Assembly: GCF_937123705.1 (NCBI RefSeq)
Contig: NZ_CAKZKO010000037.1
Location: 124,001 to 188,000, forward strand
Length of the DNA stretch: 64,000 nucleotides
Origin: an uncultured Paraglaciecola sp.
GTDB lineage: Bacteria > Pseudomonadota > Gammaproteobacteria > Enterobacterales > Alteromonadaceae
Direction of reading: 5' to 3'
A model generated the notes under the pieces. That model did not search any database. It saw only the letters and a program-made list of their open reading frames with translations, and was not told the DNA's origin. The translations under genes were made by a program, and so were the position numbers. Positions 18,715-27,870 of the stretch are shown here, piece by piece; within the stretch, counting starts at the first letter, position 1, and every line of letters starts with the position of its first letter.

Positions 18715-20841
18715 TTGTCAGTGCAATCCCCTTCGTTTGCTTCCACTGTTAATTTATCAGCGCCCGATTGGAATACAGTACCTCAAGTTACTGTGACGGG
18801 TGAGGGCTATAGCGCAGGGAAAACATCGGTCATATTGCCAACATCGGCGGGTTTGTTACAACTCAGTTTTCATAAAAGTGGACTGCGTATGCAAATAGCC
18901 GCTGATGCTTGCAGCGATTATGACATACTCACCCATCAGCCTGAGTCGCTGCCTTGCCAGTTAACCTCTTCAGAGCAAAGCAGCACTATTGTGTGTGGTG
19001 ACTATGCGTTAATCATCCAACATCAACCTTTTTCATTTAGCCTAAATTGTGCAGGCAAAACCATACAGCAAACCCCTAACGATGGGCACTTTGTTCGCCA
19101 ATACCGTATGCCCCCGCTGACTAAAACGGCGCAAGGTTGGTTATTTAGTTTACATTTAGGCGCCGAAGAGCCGGTATATGGACTAGGAGAAAAATGGTCG
19201 AGTTTAAATAAACGCGGCCAATTTATTCGCTCTTATAATCATGATGCCCTTGGGGTCAATGCCGAGATTTCCTATAAAAATACGCCTTTTGCATGGAGCC
19301 CATCGGGTTGGGGTGTTTTTGTGCATACGCCCGCCCCCGTCAGTCACGGCGTAGGGTATGCTCCTTGGTCACAGCGTGCTTATGGCTTATTGGTTGAAGA
19401 CGATGCCTTAGATATATTTATATTGCATGGTAAAAATGGCGGCGAAATCATCAATCAATATACCCAACTTACGGGCAAGGCACCGGTGCCACCAGTGTGG
19501 AGCTTAGGGGTCATTTTATCTAAAGCCTACTATCAAGATGTGCCCGAATTAATGGCTACCGCCAAAGCGGTGCGCGAACATGCTATGCCCTGTGATGTGA
19601 TCACCTTAGATGGCCGCGCATGGCAAGATACCGATACCCGTTTTGCCTTTGAGTGGGATCCTAAGCGTTTTGCGCATTTTCCGCCCAACCAAGTCATTGC
19701 CGATTTAAAAGCCATGAACTTTAAGGTGTGTATTTGGGAATACCCTTTAGTGTCGGTGCAAAATCCGCTGTTTGCCCAGATGGCTAAAAAAGGCTGGTTG
19801 CTAAAAGATAAACGTAGCGGCGAAGCTTACCGTTATCAATGGGATATGAGTGCCTTTGCCGAAGTGCTGACTCCTTTACCTGAGTCTGGCATAGTAGACT
19901 TTACCCACCCCGATGCCTTTAATTTTTGGCTCGAATCACACAAACCACTGTTTGATTTAGGGGTAGATATGATCAAGGCCGACTTTGGCGAGCAAGTAGA
20001 AGATGACAATATGCTGGCCCACAATGGTGACTCTGGCCATAGGTTGCACAATGTGTATAGCCTTTTATACAACCGCTGCGTGTATCAGGCCGCCGAAAAA
20101 TACAGTCAAAATGGCCCATTTTTATTTAGCCGCAGTGCATGGAGTGGCTCGCAGCGCTACCCCAGTCAGTGGGGCGGCGATCCTCAAGCCGATTGGGGAG
20201 GGTTAATTGGCAGCATTCGCGGTGCTTTGTCTTGGGGCATGTCTGGCGCTCCCTATTTTGCAACTGACGTAGGCGGGTTTTACAAAGACACCCGTGATTC
20301 AGAATTATTTGTGCGTTGGTCGCAAATGGCAGTTTTCTCAGCCCATATACGTTTGCATGGCATAGGTCAGCGCGAGCCGTGGAGCTATAGCCATGATGCC
20401 GAACAAGCGGTCAACCAAGCATTAAAACTGCGCTACCAGCTTATTCCTTATATTCAAACGGCTATGGAGCAAGCAAGCGAGACAGGCATGCCATTAATGC
20501 GGGCAATGGCCTTGGCCTTTCCTAATGACAGGCTGGCGCGAGGCTTTGAGATGCAATTTATGTTTGGTGACAATTTATTGGTAGTGCCTTGTACCCAACC
20601 AGGCGGTGAGGTGGAATTTTATTTGCCTGATGGCCAGTGGTTAAGATTTCCAGATCAGCAAATATTTAGCGGTGGCAAAGTGCATACCCTCACCTTAGCT
20701 TTAGAGGAAATGGCGGTATTTGTGCCTGCTGGGCAAAACATACCTATAGGCCCAGATGTGTTACATACCGAGCAATTAACACCCCCGGCCAGCGGCAAAC
20801 AAATCAAGCATTATTGGCCCGCACAAGATGTGGTTGTTTGA
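18715..20841 (+). CDS. Glycoside hydrolase family 31 (alpha-xylosidase/alpha-glucosidase-like)
   Basis: 708 residues. No signal peptide, so probably cytoplasmic. Start is TTG at 18715, supported by GAGG six bases upstream. An N-terminal beta domain (GLGEKWSSLNKRGQF near 165) precedes the GH31 barrel. The nucleophile is Asp423 in MIKADFGEQ and the acid/base is Asp489 in WGGDPQADW; MSGAPYFATDVGGF follows. The segment FEWDPKRF and overall style resemble E. coli YicI (alpha-xylosidase). YihQ sulfoquinovosidase has an RxxW sulfonate-binding segment at that place, which I cannot see here. The stop overlaps the ATG of the TRAP small subunit (ATGA), so the enzyme probably works on the TRAP substrate after import. 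TRAP systems favour acidic ligands, so an acid-bearing alpha-glycoside is likely; which one is not certain. Confidence 0.88.
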   Translation: MSVQSPSFASTVNLSAPDWNTVPQVTVTGEGYSAGKTSVILPTSAGLLQLSFHKSGLRMQIAADACSDYDILTHQPESLPCQLTSSEQSSTIVCGDYALIIQHQPFSFSLNCAGKTIQQTPNDGHFVRQYRMPPLTKTAQGWLFSLHLGAEEPVYGLGEKWSSLNKRGQFIRSYNHDALGVNAEISYKNTPFAWSPSGWGVFVHTPAPVSHGVGYAPWSQRAYGLLVEDDALDIFILHGKNGGEIINQYTQLTGKAPVPPVWSLGVILSKAYYQDVPELMATAKAVREHAMPCDVITLDGRAWQDTDTRFAFEWDPKRFAHFPPNQVIADLKAMNFKVCIWEYPLVSVQNPLFAQMAKKGWLLKDKRSGEAYRYQWDMSAFAEVLTPLPESGIVDFTHPDAFNFWLESHKPLFDLGVDMIKADFGEQVEDDNMLAHNGDSGHRLHNVYSLLYNRCVYQAAEKYSQNGPFLFSRSAWSGSQRYPSQWGGDPQADWGGLIGSIRGALSWGMSGAPYFATDVGGFYKDTRDSELFVRWSQMAVFSAHIRLHGIGQREPWSYSHDAEQAVNQALKLRYQLIPYIQTAMEQASETGMPLMRAMALAFPNDRLARGFEMQFMFGDNLLVVPCTQPGGEVEFYLPDGQWLRFPDQQIFSGGKVHTLTLALEEMAVFVPAGQNIPIGPDVLHTEQLTPPASGKQIKHYWPAQDVVV

Positions 20842-21383
20842 TGACTAAGTTGCAACAAACGCTATTTGCCCTTAACAAGCCCCTTGGCAAACTTAACTTT
20901 GCCGTTGCCAATACCGCTAAAAACTTCGCCGGAGGCTTACTCGCGGTGATGTTAATGATGATTCTGGCCCAAGTATTTTTTCGCTATGTACTCAACGACT
21001 CTTTGGCTTGGACCGAAGAACTTGCAAAATTTGCTATGGTTTGGATAGCGTGTTTAGTGGCCCCTTGGGCATACCGCGCGCACCTAAATGTGTCGATACA
21101 AATGTTTGCCGATGCCTTACCAGCACTGTTACGCAGAGCCACCGAAATTGTCATTACGCTCTTGGTGATACTTATTTGCGGCATATTTTTTATGCAAAGT
21201 CTGGCATTTTGGCAATCGGGATGGAGCATTAACGCGTCTTCTGTGCCTATCAAACTGGCGTACTTTTATAGTTGCGCCCCTTTCGCTTTTGGGTCGCTAT
21301 GTTTGGTGGGCTTTGAACGGCTAATCGAACAACTCTGTTTGCCCTTAGCCCATTGTGTTATTCCACCTCAGGACGCCCGTTAA
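20841..21383 (+). CDS. TRAP transporter small permease (DctQ type)
   Basis: 180 residues from the ATG at 20841, which overlaps the GH31 stop by one base; the track's 20814 start lies inside GH31. Four hydrophobic helices with the DctQ pattern: a first helix LLAVMLMMILAQVFFRYVLN, then LAWTEELAKFAMVWIACLVA with the conserved Trp-Thr-Glu-Glu, then two further helices. The small subunit pairs with DctM to form the sodium-driven importer fed by DctP. It is the first of three consecutive TRAP genes with almost no gaps. Confidence 0.9.
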   Translation: MTKLQQTLFALNKPLGKLNFAVANTAKNFAGGLLAVMLMMILAQVFFRYVLNDSLAWTEELAKFAMVWIACLVAPWAYRAHLNVSIQMFADALPALLRRATEIVITLLVILICGIFFMQSLAFWQSGWSINASSVPIKLAYFYSCAPFAFGSLCLVGFERLIEQLCLPLAHCVIPPQDAR

Positions 21384-21384
21384 T

Positions 21385-22671
21385 ATGTCGTTAAGTTATT
21401 TCTGGGTCTTTATCTTATTATTAACCGCCGGTGCACCGGTAATTTTCGCCCTGTTAATTGGCCCAGGGGTTAGTTTGATTTTAGACGGCAAAGAAGTGTT
21501 TTTTTCGGCGCTGTTAAATAGATTGTACTCGGGCATGAACTCTTTTCCGCTGATGGCCGTGCCGTTTTTTATTTTGGCGGGTGAGTTGATGAATCAAGGG
21601 GGAATTACCCAATCTATCGTGCGATTTAGTCAAAGTTTAATAGGCCATTACCGCGGCGGATTAGCCCAAGTAAATATATTATCTTCGGTGTTATTTGCCG
21701 GTTTGTCTGGCTCGGCTGTGGCCGATACTTCAGCGCTGGGTAAAATGCTTATTCCGGCAATGGAGCAAAACGGTTACAGCAGACGCTTTGCTGCTGCGGT
21801 CACGGCTGCATCCTCAGTAATAGGCCCGATAATCCCTCCTTCTGGCATTATGATTTTATATGCCTTTATTATGAACGTGTCTGTGGCGGGCATGTTTTTA
21901 GCGGGCATTGTGCCGGGCATATTGATTTGTGCAGGTTTGATGTTAATGACCAGCCGCATCGCTAAAAAACGCAATTATCCTGTAGCCAATGCTAAAGCCT
22001 CCTGGCATGAACGCGGCAGCGCTCTGAAAAGTTCATTTTTACCGCTGCTTACGCCCGTCATATTATTAGGTGGTATAGTGTTAGGGGTATTTACGCCCAC
22101 CGAAGCAGCTGCCGTTGCGGCAGGTTATGCGCTGATTATTACCCTGTTTGTTACTCACACCCTTACATTGAATAAATTGCCTAACATATTAGTGAATGCA
22201 GCGGTGCAATCGGGCACTATTTTATTATTAGTTGGCTCGGCGGTCACCTTCGCTTGGATCATCACAGTCTCGGGCATGGCCGATACCCTCGCCTCAGAAA
22301 TCACCGGGATCACCGATAATGTGTTGTTGCTACTGCTGATCATCAACTTGTTTTTATTTGCTATCGGCATGTTTTTAGATGCGGGACCCGCTATCTTAAT
22401 TTTGGGCCCAGTGCTTGCGCCGATTTTTATCGCACTCGGTATCGACCCCTTACATTTTGCCGTGATCATGTGTGTTAACTTAACCGTTGGGCTTGCCACG
22501 CCACCTATGGGGTTAGTGTTATTTGTTGCGGCTGCGGTATCAGGTGAAAAAACCGAAAATATCGCCTTTGAAATGTTGCCTTTTTTAGCAGTAGAAGCCT
22601 TGGTGATATTTTTGATCACCTACTTCCCTGCCCTAACCATGACTTTGCCTAGATATTTTGGGTTCGCTTAA
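21385..22671 (+). CDS. TRAP transporter large permease (DctM type)
   Basis: 428 residues from the ATG at 21385, one base after the DctQ stop; the track's 21355 start overlaps DctQ and is less likely. Highly hydrophobic with DctM hallmarks: FPLMAVPFFILAGELMNQGG, SSVLFAGLSGSAVADTSALG, SSVIGPIIPPSGIMILYAF and VNLTVGLATPPMGLVLFVAA. It is the sodium-coupled transport subunit in the inner membrane. The genes on either side supply the small permease and the binding protein, so the system is complete. Confidence 0.92.
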   Translation: MSLSYFWVFILLLTAGAPVIFALLIGPGVSLILDGKEVFFSALLNRLYSGMNSFPLMAVPFFILAGELMNQGGITQSIVRFSQSLIGHYRGGLAQVNILSSVLFAGLSGSAVADTSALGKMLIPAMEQNGYSRRFAAAVTAASSVIGPIIPPSGIMILYAFIMNVSVAGMFLAGIVPGILICAGLMLMTSRIAKKRNYPVANAKASWHERGSALKSSFLPLLTPVILLGGIVLGVFTPTEAAAVAAGYALIITLFVTHTLTLNKLPNILVNAAVQSGTILLLVGSAVTFAWIITVSGMADTLASEITGITDNVLLLLLIINLFLFAIGMFLDAGPAILILGPVLAPIFIALGIDPLHFAVIMCVNLTVGLATPPMGLVLFVAAAVSGEKTENIAFEMLPFLAVEALVIFLITYFPALTMTLPRYFGFA

Positions 22672-22672
22672 T

Positions 22673-23716
22673 ATGACCATAAAACGCCTCATTTTACTGA
22701 TTATTTATGGACTGATTGCCGTGGGCTGCTTAGTGGGCATTTTTCGCGCCAGCGTGACCCAAGCAGAATTTACTATTAAGGCTGCAATTCAAGCCTCGAC
22801 TCAAGACGAAGATTACGTAGGATTATTGGCTTTTAAAGAATATGTCGAAAAACACAGCAACGGCCGGGTACAAGTGCAGTTGTATGCGTCGGGGCAATTT
22901 TGCGGCAGCGTACCCGAGTGTATCGGCAGTTTACAGTCAGGGGTGTTAGAAATGTTTCCCAGCACCGCAGGCGGCACCGGTAACTTTTTCGCTCCTGCTC
23001 AAGTGTTGGATTTACCTTACGTATTTACCAGTGACGCCCAAGCCGAGTGTGTATTAGATGGGCCAATTTTAACAAAAATGCGCGACACTGTGCTGGGCAA
23101 TGGCTTAAATATACGTTTAATTGGCGTATCCAACACAGGTGGTTGGCGTAACTTTGCCACCACCCAAAAAGCAATCCACAGCCCTGAAGACTTAATAGGT
23201 CAAAAAATTCGCACCACCCCTGCCGAAATTCAACAAGAATTAGTCAAACAACTCGGTGCCAACGCCACGCCTATTTCTTGGGCAGAACTCTACACAGCAT
23301 TAGCAACAGGTGTGGTTGAGGGCAGCAAAAACGGCATTCAAGATATCATTGGCGCCAAACTTCAAGAGCACTTAAAATACATTATTCTCGATGGTCACTC
23401 TTATATGGCCACCCTCTGGTGGTTTTCTGAGCCAGTATGGAAAACCTTACCGGCAGATATTCAACAAATTGTACTTAAAGGCTTTGAAAAACAAAAAGCC
23501 GCCGCCAGTCATTTAGTGGCCACCCAAGAAAGTCATTCCTACACACTATTTGAACAAGCTGGCGGCACCATTTATCGCCCTTCTATGGCAGAAAAACAAG
23601 CCTTTAAAGATGCATCGGTTAATATGCGCCAGTGGTTTATCAATAATTTTGGCGAAGATTGGCTAGATTTATTGGAGTCGTCGGTTGAACAATGTAATAC
23701 CCATCTCCCATCATAA
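22673..23716 (+). CDS. TRAP transporter substrate-binding protein (DctP type)
   Basis: 347 residues from the ATG at 22673, one base after the DctM stop. An N-terminal hydrophobic helix (LILLIIYGLIAVGCLVGIF) is a signal peptide or anchor. The DctP fold is evident from VEKHSNGRVQVQLYASGQF, LDLPYVFTSD, and QKIRTTPAEIQQELVKQLGA followed by WAELYTALATGVVEGSKNG. The Arg in KIRTTP is where family members bind a ligand carboxylate or other acid group, which agrees with an acidic sugar ligand. The last gene of the GH31-TRAP operon; a 262-base gap with a GntR-type palindrome follows before the next TonB receptor. Confidence 0.9.
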   Translation: MTIKRLILLIIYGLIAVGCLVGIFRASVTQAEFTIKAAIQASTQDEDYVGLLAFKEYVEKHSNGRVQVQLYASGQFCGSVPECIGSLQSGVLEMFPSTAGGTGNFFAPAQVLDLPYVFTSDAQAECVLDGPILTKMRDTVLGNGLNIRLIGVSNTGGWRNFATTQKAIHSPEDLIGQKIRTTPAEIQQELVKQLGANATPISWAELYTALATGVVEGSKNGIQDIIGAKLQEHLKYIILDGHSYMATLWWFSEPVWKTLPADIQQIVLKGFEKQKAAASHLVATQESHSYTLFEQAGGTIYRPSMAEKQAFKDASVNMRQWFINNFGEDWLDLLESSVEQCNTHLPS

Positions 23717-23820
23717 ATGCCGCTTATACCATTCTAGAATGGTATAAGCCCTAACCGTTAACAATTTAGCAACAAAATGATTGCATATTACTGAATGAGA
23801 GGGTAAATTTTCACCGTCTT

Positions 23821-23838
23821 CTGTCTTATATAAGACAG
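23821..23838. promoter_or_regulatory. GntR operator candidate before TonB receptor
   Basis: CTGTCTTATATAAGACAG is a perfect 18-base palindrome, 140 bases upstream of the receptor ATG at 23979. It contains the TCTTATATAAGA core also seen at 18598 and 30894. Confidence 0.65.
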
Positions 23839-23978
23839 GGAAAGTCAATCTTATAATAAAATTAGAATAATGATGGGTGTCAACATCCAATAACACACAA
23901 GCCATGGCCCTAGTCAGTTTATACATTCTTTCACGGGCTAAAAATAACCAGATCAAGAACACATCTTGGGAGAACACC

Positions 23979-26357
23979 ATGCAACTAAAACCCAGTCACT
24001 TACACACTAGCATTGCTCAGGCACTGGCCTTGTCGGCTTGTTTAACAATGGGCGCAACGGCTCATGGACAAGAAGCCCAAAGTGACGAGCAACAAGGTTT
24101 GATGGAAAAAATCACGGTCACCGCGCAAAAGCGTGTTGAAAACCTAAATGAAGTACCTGTTGCCGTATCGGTATTGCGAGAAGATCAAATCAACTCGGCT
24201 TTTTCAGCCAATATAGAAGGCCTGCAAGCATTAGTGCCTTCTGTTAGTTTTAGAAAAGGTAATACAAACCGTAACTCAGCCATCACCATTCGTGGTGTAG
24301 GGACTATTTCATTCAGTGTTGCTGCTGAACCTAGTGTATCAACTGTTGTTGATGGCGTGGTGTTAGGCCGTTCTGGTCAAGCTTTCGTAGACTTATACGA
24401 CCTAGAGCGGGTTGAAGTGTTGCGTGGCCCACAAGGGACACTTTTTGGTAAAAATGCCTCGGCTGGTGTGGTGAATATCACCACTAAACGCCCTTCTGAT
24501 GAGTTTGAAGGAAGCTTTGAAGCTACCTTATTTCAAGACAACGAATACCGCTTAAAAACCAGTGTTTCTGGCCCGCTAAACGATAACGTCAGTGGTGGCT
24601 TAACCGTATTGAAATCTCAATTTGATGGTTACATCAATAATGTTTATAACAATGAAACCGTTAGTGGCTACGATAAAGAAGGCGTTCGCGCTATGCTGGA
24701 TATCGAAGCGTCAGACGATACCGATATCTTGTTTATTTTCGAGAACATGGACTCAAATGACAGTTGTTGTGCTGATTTAGAATTAACACCGAGTGGTCGC
24801 CATGATTCCGAATCATCACCCAATAGCAGCGGCATAGGTGATTTAGATCTTAGCCAAAGACAAATTGATCATGACTTTGAAACCCGCACCTTAGATGAAA
24901 CCACAGCGTTTTCGATACAAGTAGATAAAGAGCTAGGGGATCATCAATTAACATCCATTACCGCCTACCGCAGTTGGAAAAACACTGAGTTCCGTGAAGG
25001 AGACTTTACTTCCACAGCCGGTGATTTACCTATGCCGGTTTTTGGTGTGCCATTTCAGTTGCATGACATAGGTAATCAGGAGTGGGATCAAATATCTCAA
25101 GAACTTAGGATCGCTTCTCCAACTGGTGAAGCCTTTGACTACCAAGCCGGTTTTTTCTGGTGGAATCAAAGCTCAGAGCGTAACTTCACTCGTGATGCCA
25201 GTTGCCAAAATAACGGCGAGCAACTCAATGCAGCCATTGGCAACTATATGACAGACGTACTGGGTGTAGCCGATCCATCCGATGCTGACATACAACAATA
25301 TATTAGCGACGAAGGCATAAGATGTAATTCAAATGATATTGTCAGCGCCACAGCGTACATGGAAACCGAATTTGATAACTGGGCATTATTTGCCGATGGT
25401 AAATACCATATTAGTGACGACTTTAGACTATTGTTTGGCCTGCGTTACACCAACGATGAAGTGAGTTATTCTCACAATCGCATCAACAACGATCAATACA
25501 GCCGTACTGGGGTGGGAGTTCGAGGATTTAACACTGATTACAGTGGCTCAACAGATGAGTCCAATACCTCGGCTAAGTTTGGCGCGCAGTTTGATATCAA
25601 CGACGACAGTATGGTGTACGCGACTTACTCACAAGGCTACAAAGGCCCAGCATTCAACGTATTTTACAATATGGCAGATAACGATACTTTGCCCATTGGT
25701 GCCGAAACCTCTGATGCCTATGAGCTGGGTTATAAGTATGCCAGCCGTGATTTGATATTTAACGCTGCAGTATTTCGCACCGAAATTGATGGTTTTCAAG
25801 CCAACAACCCTGAATTGTTAGACGGCGTATTTATTACTCGATTAACCAACGCTGGTTCAATTATCACCCAAGGCGCAGAGCTTGACTTTATGTGGCAAGC
25901 CACAGAAGATTTCACGCTGACAGGCGGTTTATCTACAGTCACAGCGGAAGTTGATCAGTTTCTTTGCCCAGTAGGTTTAGATACCTGTGACGGCAGCTCG
26001 GGAGACGACCTACCCTTTTCACCTGACTTAAAATACTCAGTAACAGGTGAATATGTGTGGGATGTAGATGATATGCAAATTTATCTAAACGGCGCCTATG
26101 TGTACACAGCTGAAATATTTGCTGGGGCACCAGGCGCAACCGAAGCCACCAACCCAGAAGCACTATTGCCAGAATATGGCATATTTAACGCAAGCCTTGC
26201 CTTCTCATTCAGCGATGACGATTACCGTGTGTCACTTATTGGTAAAAATTTAACCGATGAGAAGTTTGTGACCACTTACAGCGGTGATAATTTCCGTTAT
26301 CAAATCCCTAGAGACGCAAGCCGCTACTTTGGTGTGCAATTACGGGCTAAGTTTTAA
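23979..26357 (+). CDS. TonB-dependent receptor
   Basis: 792 residues from the ATG at 23979, which has GGGAG upstream and opens a proper signal peptide (ALALSACLTMGATAHGQ). The track's 23877 start adds 34 residues with no signal-like character. TonB-box-like MEKITVTAQKR near residue 37; plug domain with ITIRGVGTISFSVAAEPSVS and VEVLRGPQGTLFGKNASAG; barrel to the C-terminal LRAKF. Its plug resembles the FhuA/Caulobacter-like group of smaller receptors that import siderophores, vitamins or small glycosides. The GntR-type palindrome upstream and its location between TRAP and the reductase/dioxygenase genes indicate it supplies the substrate of this locus. A strong terminator follows. Confidence 0.9.
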   Translation: MQLKPSHLHTSIAQALALSACLTMGATAHGQEAQSDEQQGLMEKITVTAQKRVENLNEVPVAVSVLREDQINSAFSANIEGLQALVPSVSFRKGNTNRNSAITIRGVGTISFSVAAEPSVSTVVDGVVLGRSGQAFVDLYDLERVEVLRGPQGTLFGKNASAGVVNITTKRPSDEFEGSFEATLFQDNEYRLKTSVSGPLNDNVSGGLTVLKSQFDGYINNVYNNETVSGYDKEGVRAMLDIEASDDTDILFIFENMDSNDSCCADLELTPSGRHDSESSPNSSGIGDLDLSQRQIDHDFETRTLDETTAFSIQVDKELGDHQLTSITAYRSWKNTEFREGDFTSTAGDLPMPVFGVPFQLHDIGNQEWDQISQELRIASPTGEAFDYQAGFFWWNQSSERNFTRDASCQNNGEQLNAAIGNYMTDVLGVADPSDADIQQYISDEGIRCNSNDIVSATAYMETEFDNWALFADGKYHISDDFRLLFGLRYTNDEVSYSHNRINNDQYSRTGVGVRGFNTDYSGSTDESNTSAKFGAQFDINDDSMVYATYSQGYKGPAFNVFYNMADNDTLPIGAETSDAYELGYKYASRDLIFNAAVFRTEIDGFQANNPELLDGVFITRLTNAGSIITQGAELDFMWQATEDFTLTGGLSTVTAEVDQFLCPVGLDTCDGSSGDDLPFSPDLKYSVTGEYVWDVDDMQIYLNGAYVYTAEIFAGAPGATEATNPEALLPEYGIFNASLAFSFSDDDYRVSLIGKNLTDEKFVTTYSGDNFRYQIPRDASRYFGVQLRAKF

Positions 26358-26375
26358 GACTTAACGTAAAAAGTA

Positions 26376-26410
26376 GCCCTCAACTTTTGATCAAGTTGGG
26401 GGCTTTTTTT
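26376..26410 (+). terminator. Rho-independent terminator after TonB receptor
   Basis: GCCCTCAACTT-ttgatc-AAGTTGGGGGC forms an eleven-position stem with one mismatch, followed by eight Ts. It closes the receptor transcript and separates it from the convergent antiporter gene. Confidence 0.85.
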
Positions 26411-26489
26411 TACCTAAATATCGCCCCTCTGCTCTGGTTATACCAAACAACATAAACGAAGTACCCACTTGGTAAAACTTAACTATGAG

Positions 26490-27728
26490 TTAAACGCTTT
26501 TAAAATGCCGTTTATGCCAACTAATTGTGATAGGTACCGATAAATTCAACATAAAGGCCACCAACATCAAAGTATAAAATGCTTCAACAGACATGATGTG
26601 ATGCTGCACATAAGCAATGTCCAAAACCACAAAGGCCAGCTCTGCCCTACCCAACATACCAAAACCAATCATCCAACTGGATGCCCAGTCGAAATGTCCA
26701 GTGTAACGGGCCGCAATAGCAGCAGAAAGCACTTGGCCTATAAACAATCCAACAAATAACATCAAGGCCTCGGGTAACACCGACAAAAAGGTATCTAAAT
26801 CAAACAAAAGTTTACTGCCTAACGCCACAAAGAAGACCGGCCCCACCCATGAAAATGCTACATTATCGATAATTTCTCGGGCTTGCTGATAATAGTCCTT
26901 GTCCTGCTCTTTATGGAAATCAAAATACTCTCGGTGAATAATCAACCCCGCCATGTAGGCCCCAACAGCTGGATGAAAACCAAATTCATGGGCCAAGAGT
27001 CCAACTAGTACAGCAATCAATAACAAGGCTAGAACGGTATATTCGCCTTTGCCCATGGCTAATACTTACCGTAAATTGAGTTTGCCTAGCACAGGGATTT
27101 TTTGAGCCATGCCTTGGCTTGCCGGAAACAGCCAGCCCCCCATAAGTGTCACAATGGCAAAAAATGCCACTGCTTTTCCTAAAATGAGTAAAATGCCATC
27201 CATAGAAAGCTGTGCTTCACCTGTTGCAATAGGCACTAAAATAGCCACCAAAGCCAAAGACGCAATATCATCCAATACGGCTGAGGTCATGATACCCGTT
27301 GCAGCCGGCGTATTGCTTAGTCCTTCGCTTTTAAGAGAAACCATAGTGAGCGACACCGCTGTGGCAGTCATGGCCAAAGCACAAAATAGCGAGGTATTAG
27401 GATCGTCCCAAAAAATGCTCGCCATGCTGTAACCAATTACAAAGGGTGTAATAGCACCAAATAAAGCTATCCCCCAACTACGCTTGATCCCTTGCAAAAA
27501 ATTCGAAGTATCTTCTTCGAATCCAAGAGCAAACATGATGACAATAATCCCAAGCTCTGCGAAATCAATGATAAATATCGGCAAAACCTCTGGTAAAAAA
27601 CCTAGGTTAACAAACAAAGTGCCACAAAATAGATACCAAAGAACCGGTGTTAAACGGGTTTTGTGTGCCAAGTAGGAGGCAAGAAAGACAGTGGTCCAAA
27701 TCAAGGCCAAAACGGCAATATCATGCAT
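26490..27728 (-). pseudogene. CPA2-type cation:proton antiporter interrupted by an in-frame stop
   Basis: Two track ORFs (27066-27740 and 26490-27056) lie in the same frame and read as the two halves of one Kef/CPA2-like membrane protein. The first ends GKLNLR at TAA (27066-27068); three codons later the second begins MGKGEYTVLALLL. No frameshift is needed: a single nonsense codon explains the split. The first half has motifs such as LDDIASLALVAILVP, the second GPVFFVALGSKLLFD and LGRAELAFVVLD. I prefer the start MHDIAVLAL at 27728, which has GGAG six bases upstream. The TrkA-type NAD-binding domain of full KefB/C is absent. It could be a recent pseudogene, a reinitiated two-chain protein or a sequencing error. 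Confidence 0.65.
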
Positions 27729-27870
27729 GTTGATCTCCATAGACTAGAGATTAAGCATAACGCCGTAGCCAAGTATTGCATTGATTCTGATCAGCCCTAA
27801 GGCTATTAGGCTTGCTGTGAGTGAAAGCATTTAAAAATAAACACAGCAAACAGTGGCTAAGCCTTGATAA

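Noticed and set aside
22155-22619. Minus-strand ORF of 154 residues
   Set aside because: Lies wholly inside the TRAP large permease gene in the opposite direction; its composition is that of an antisense frame.
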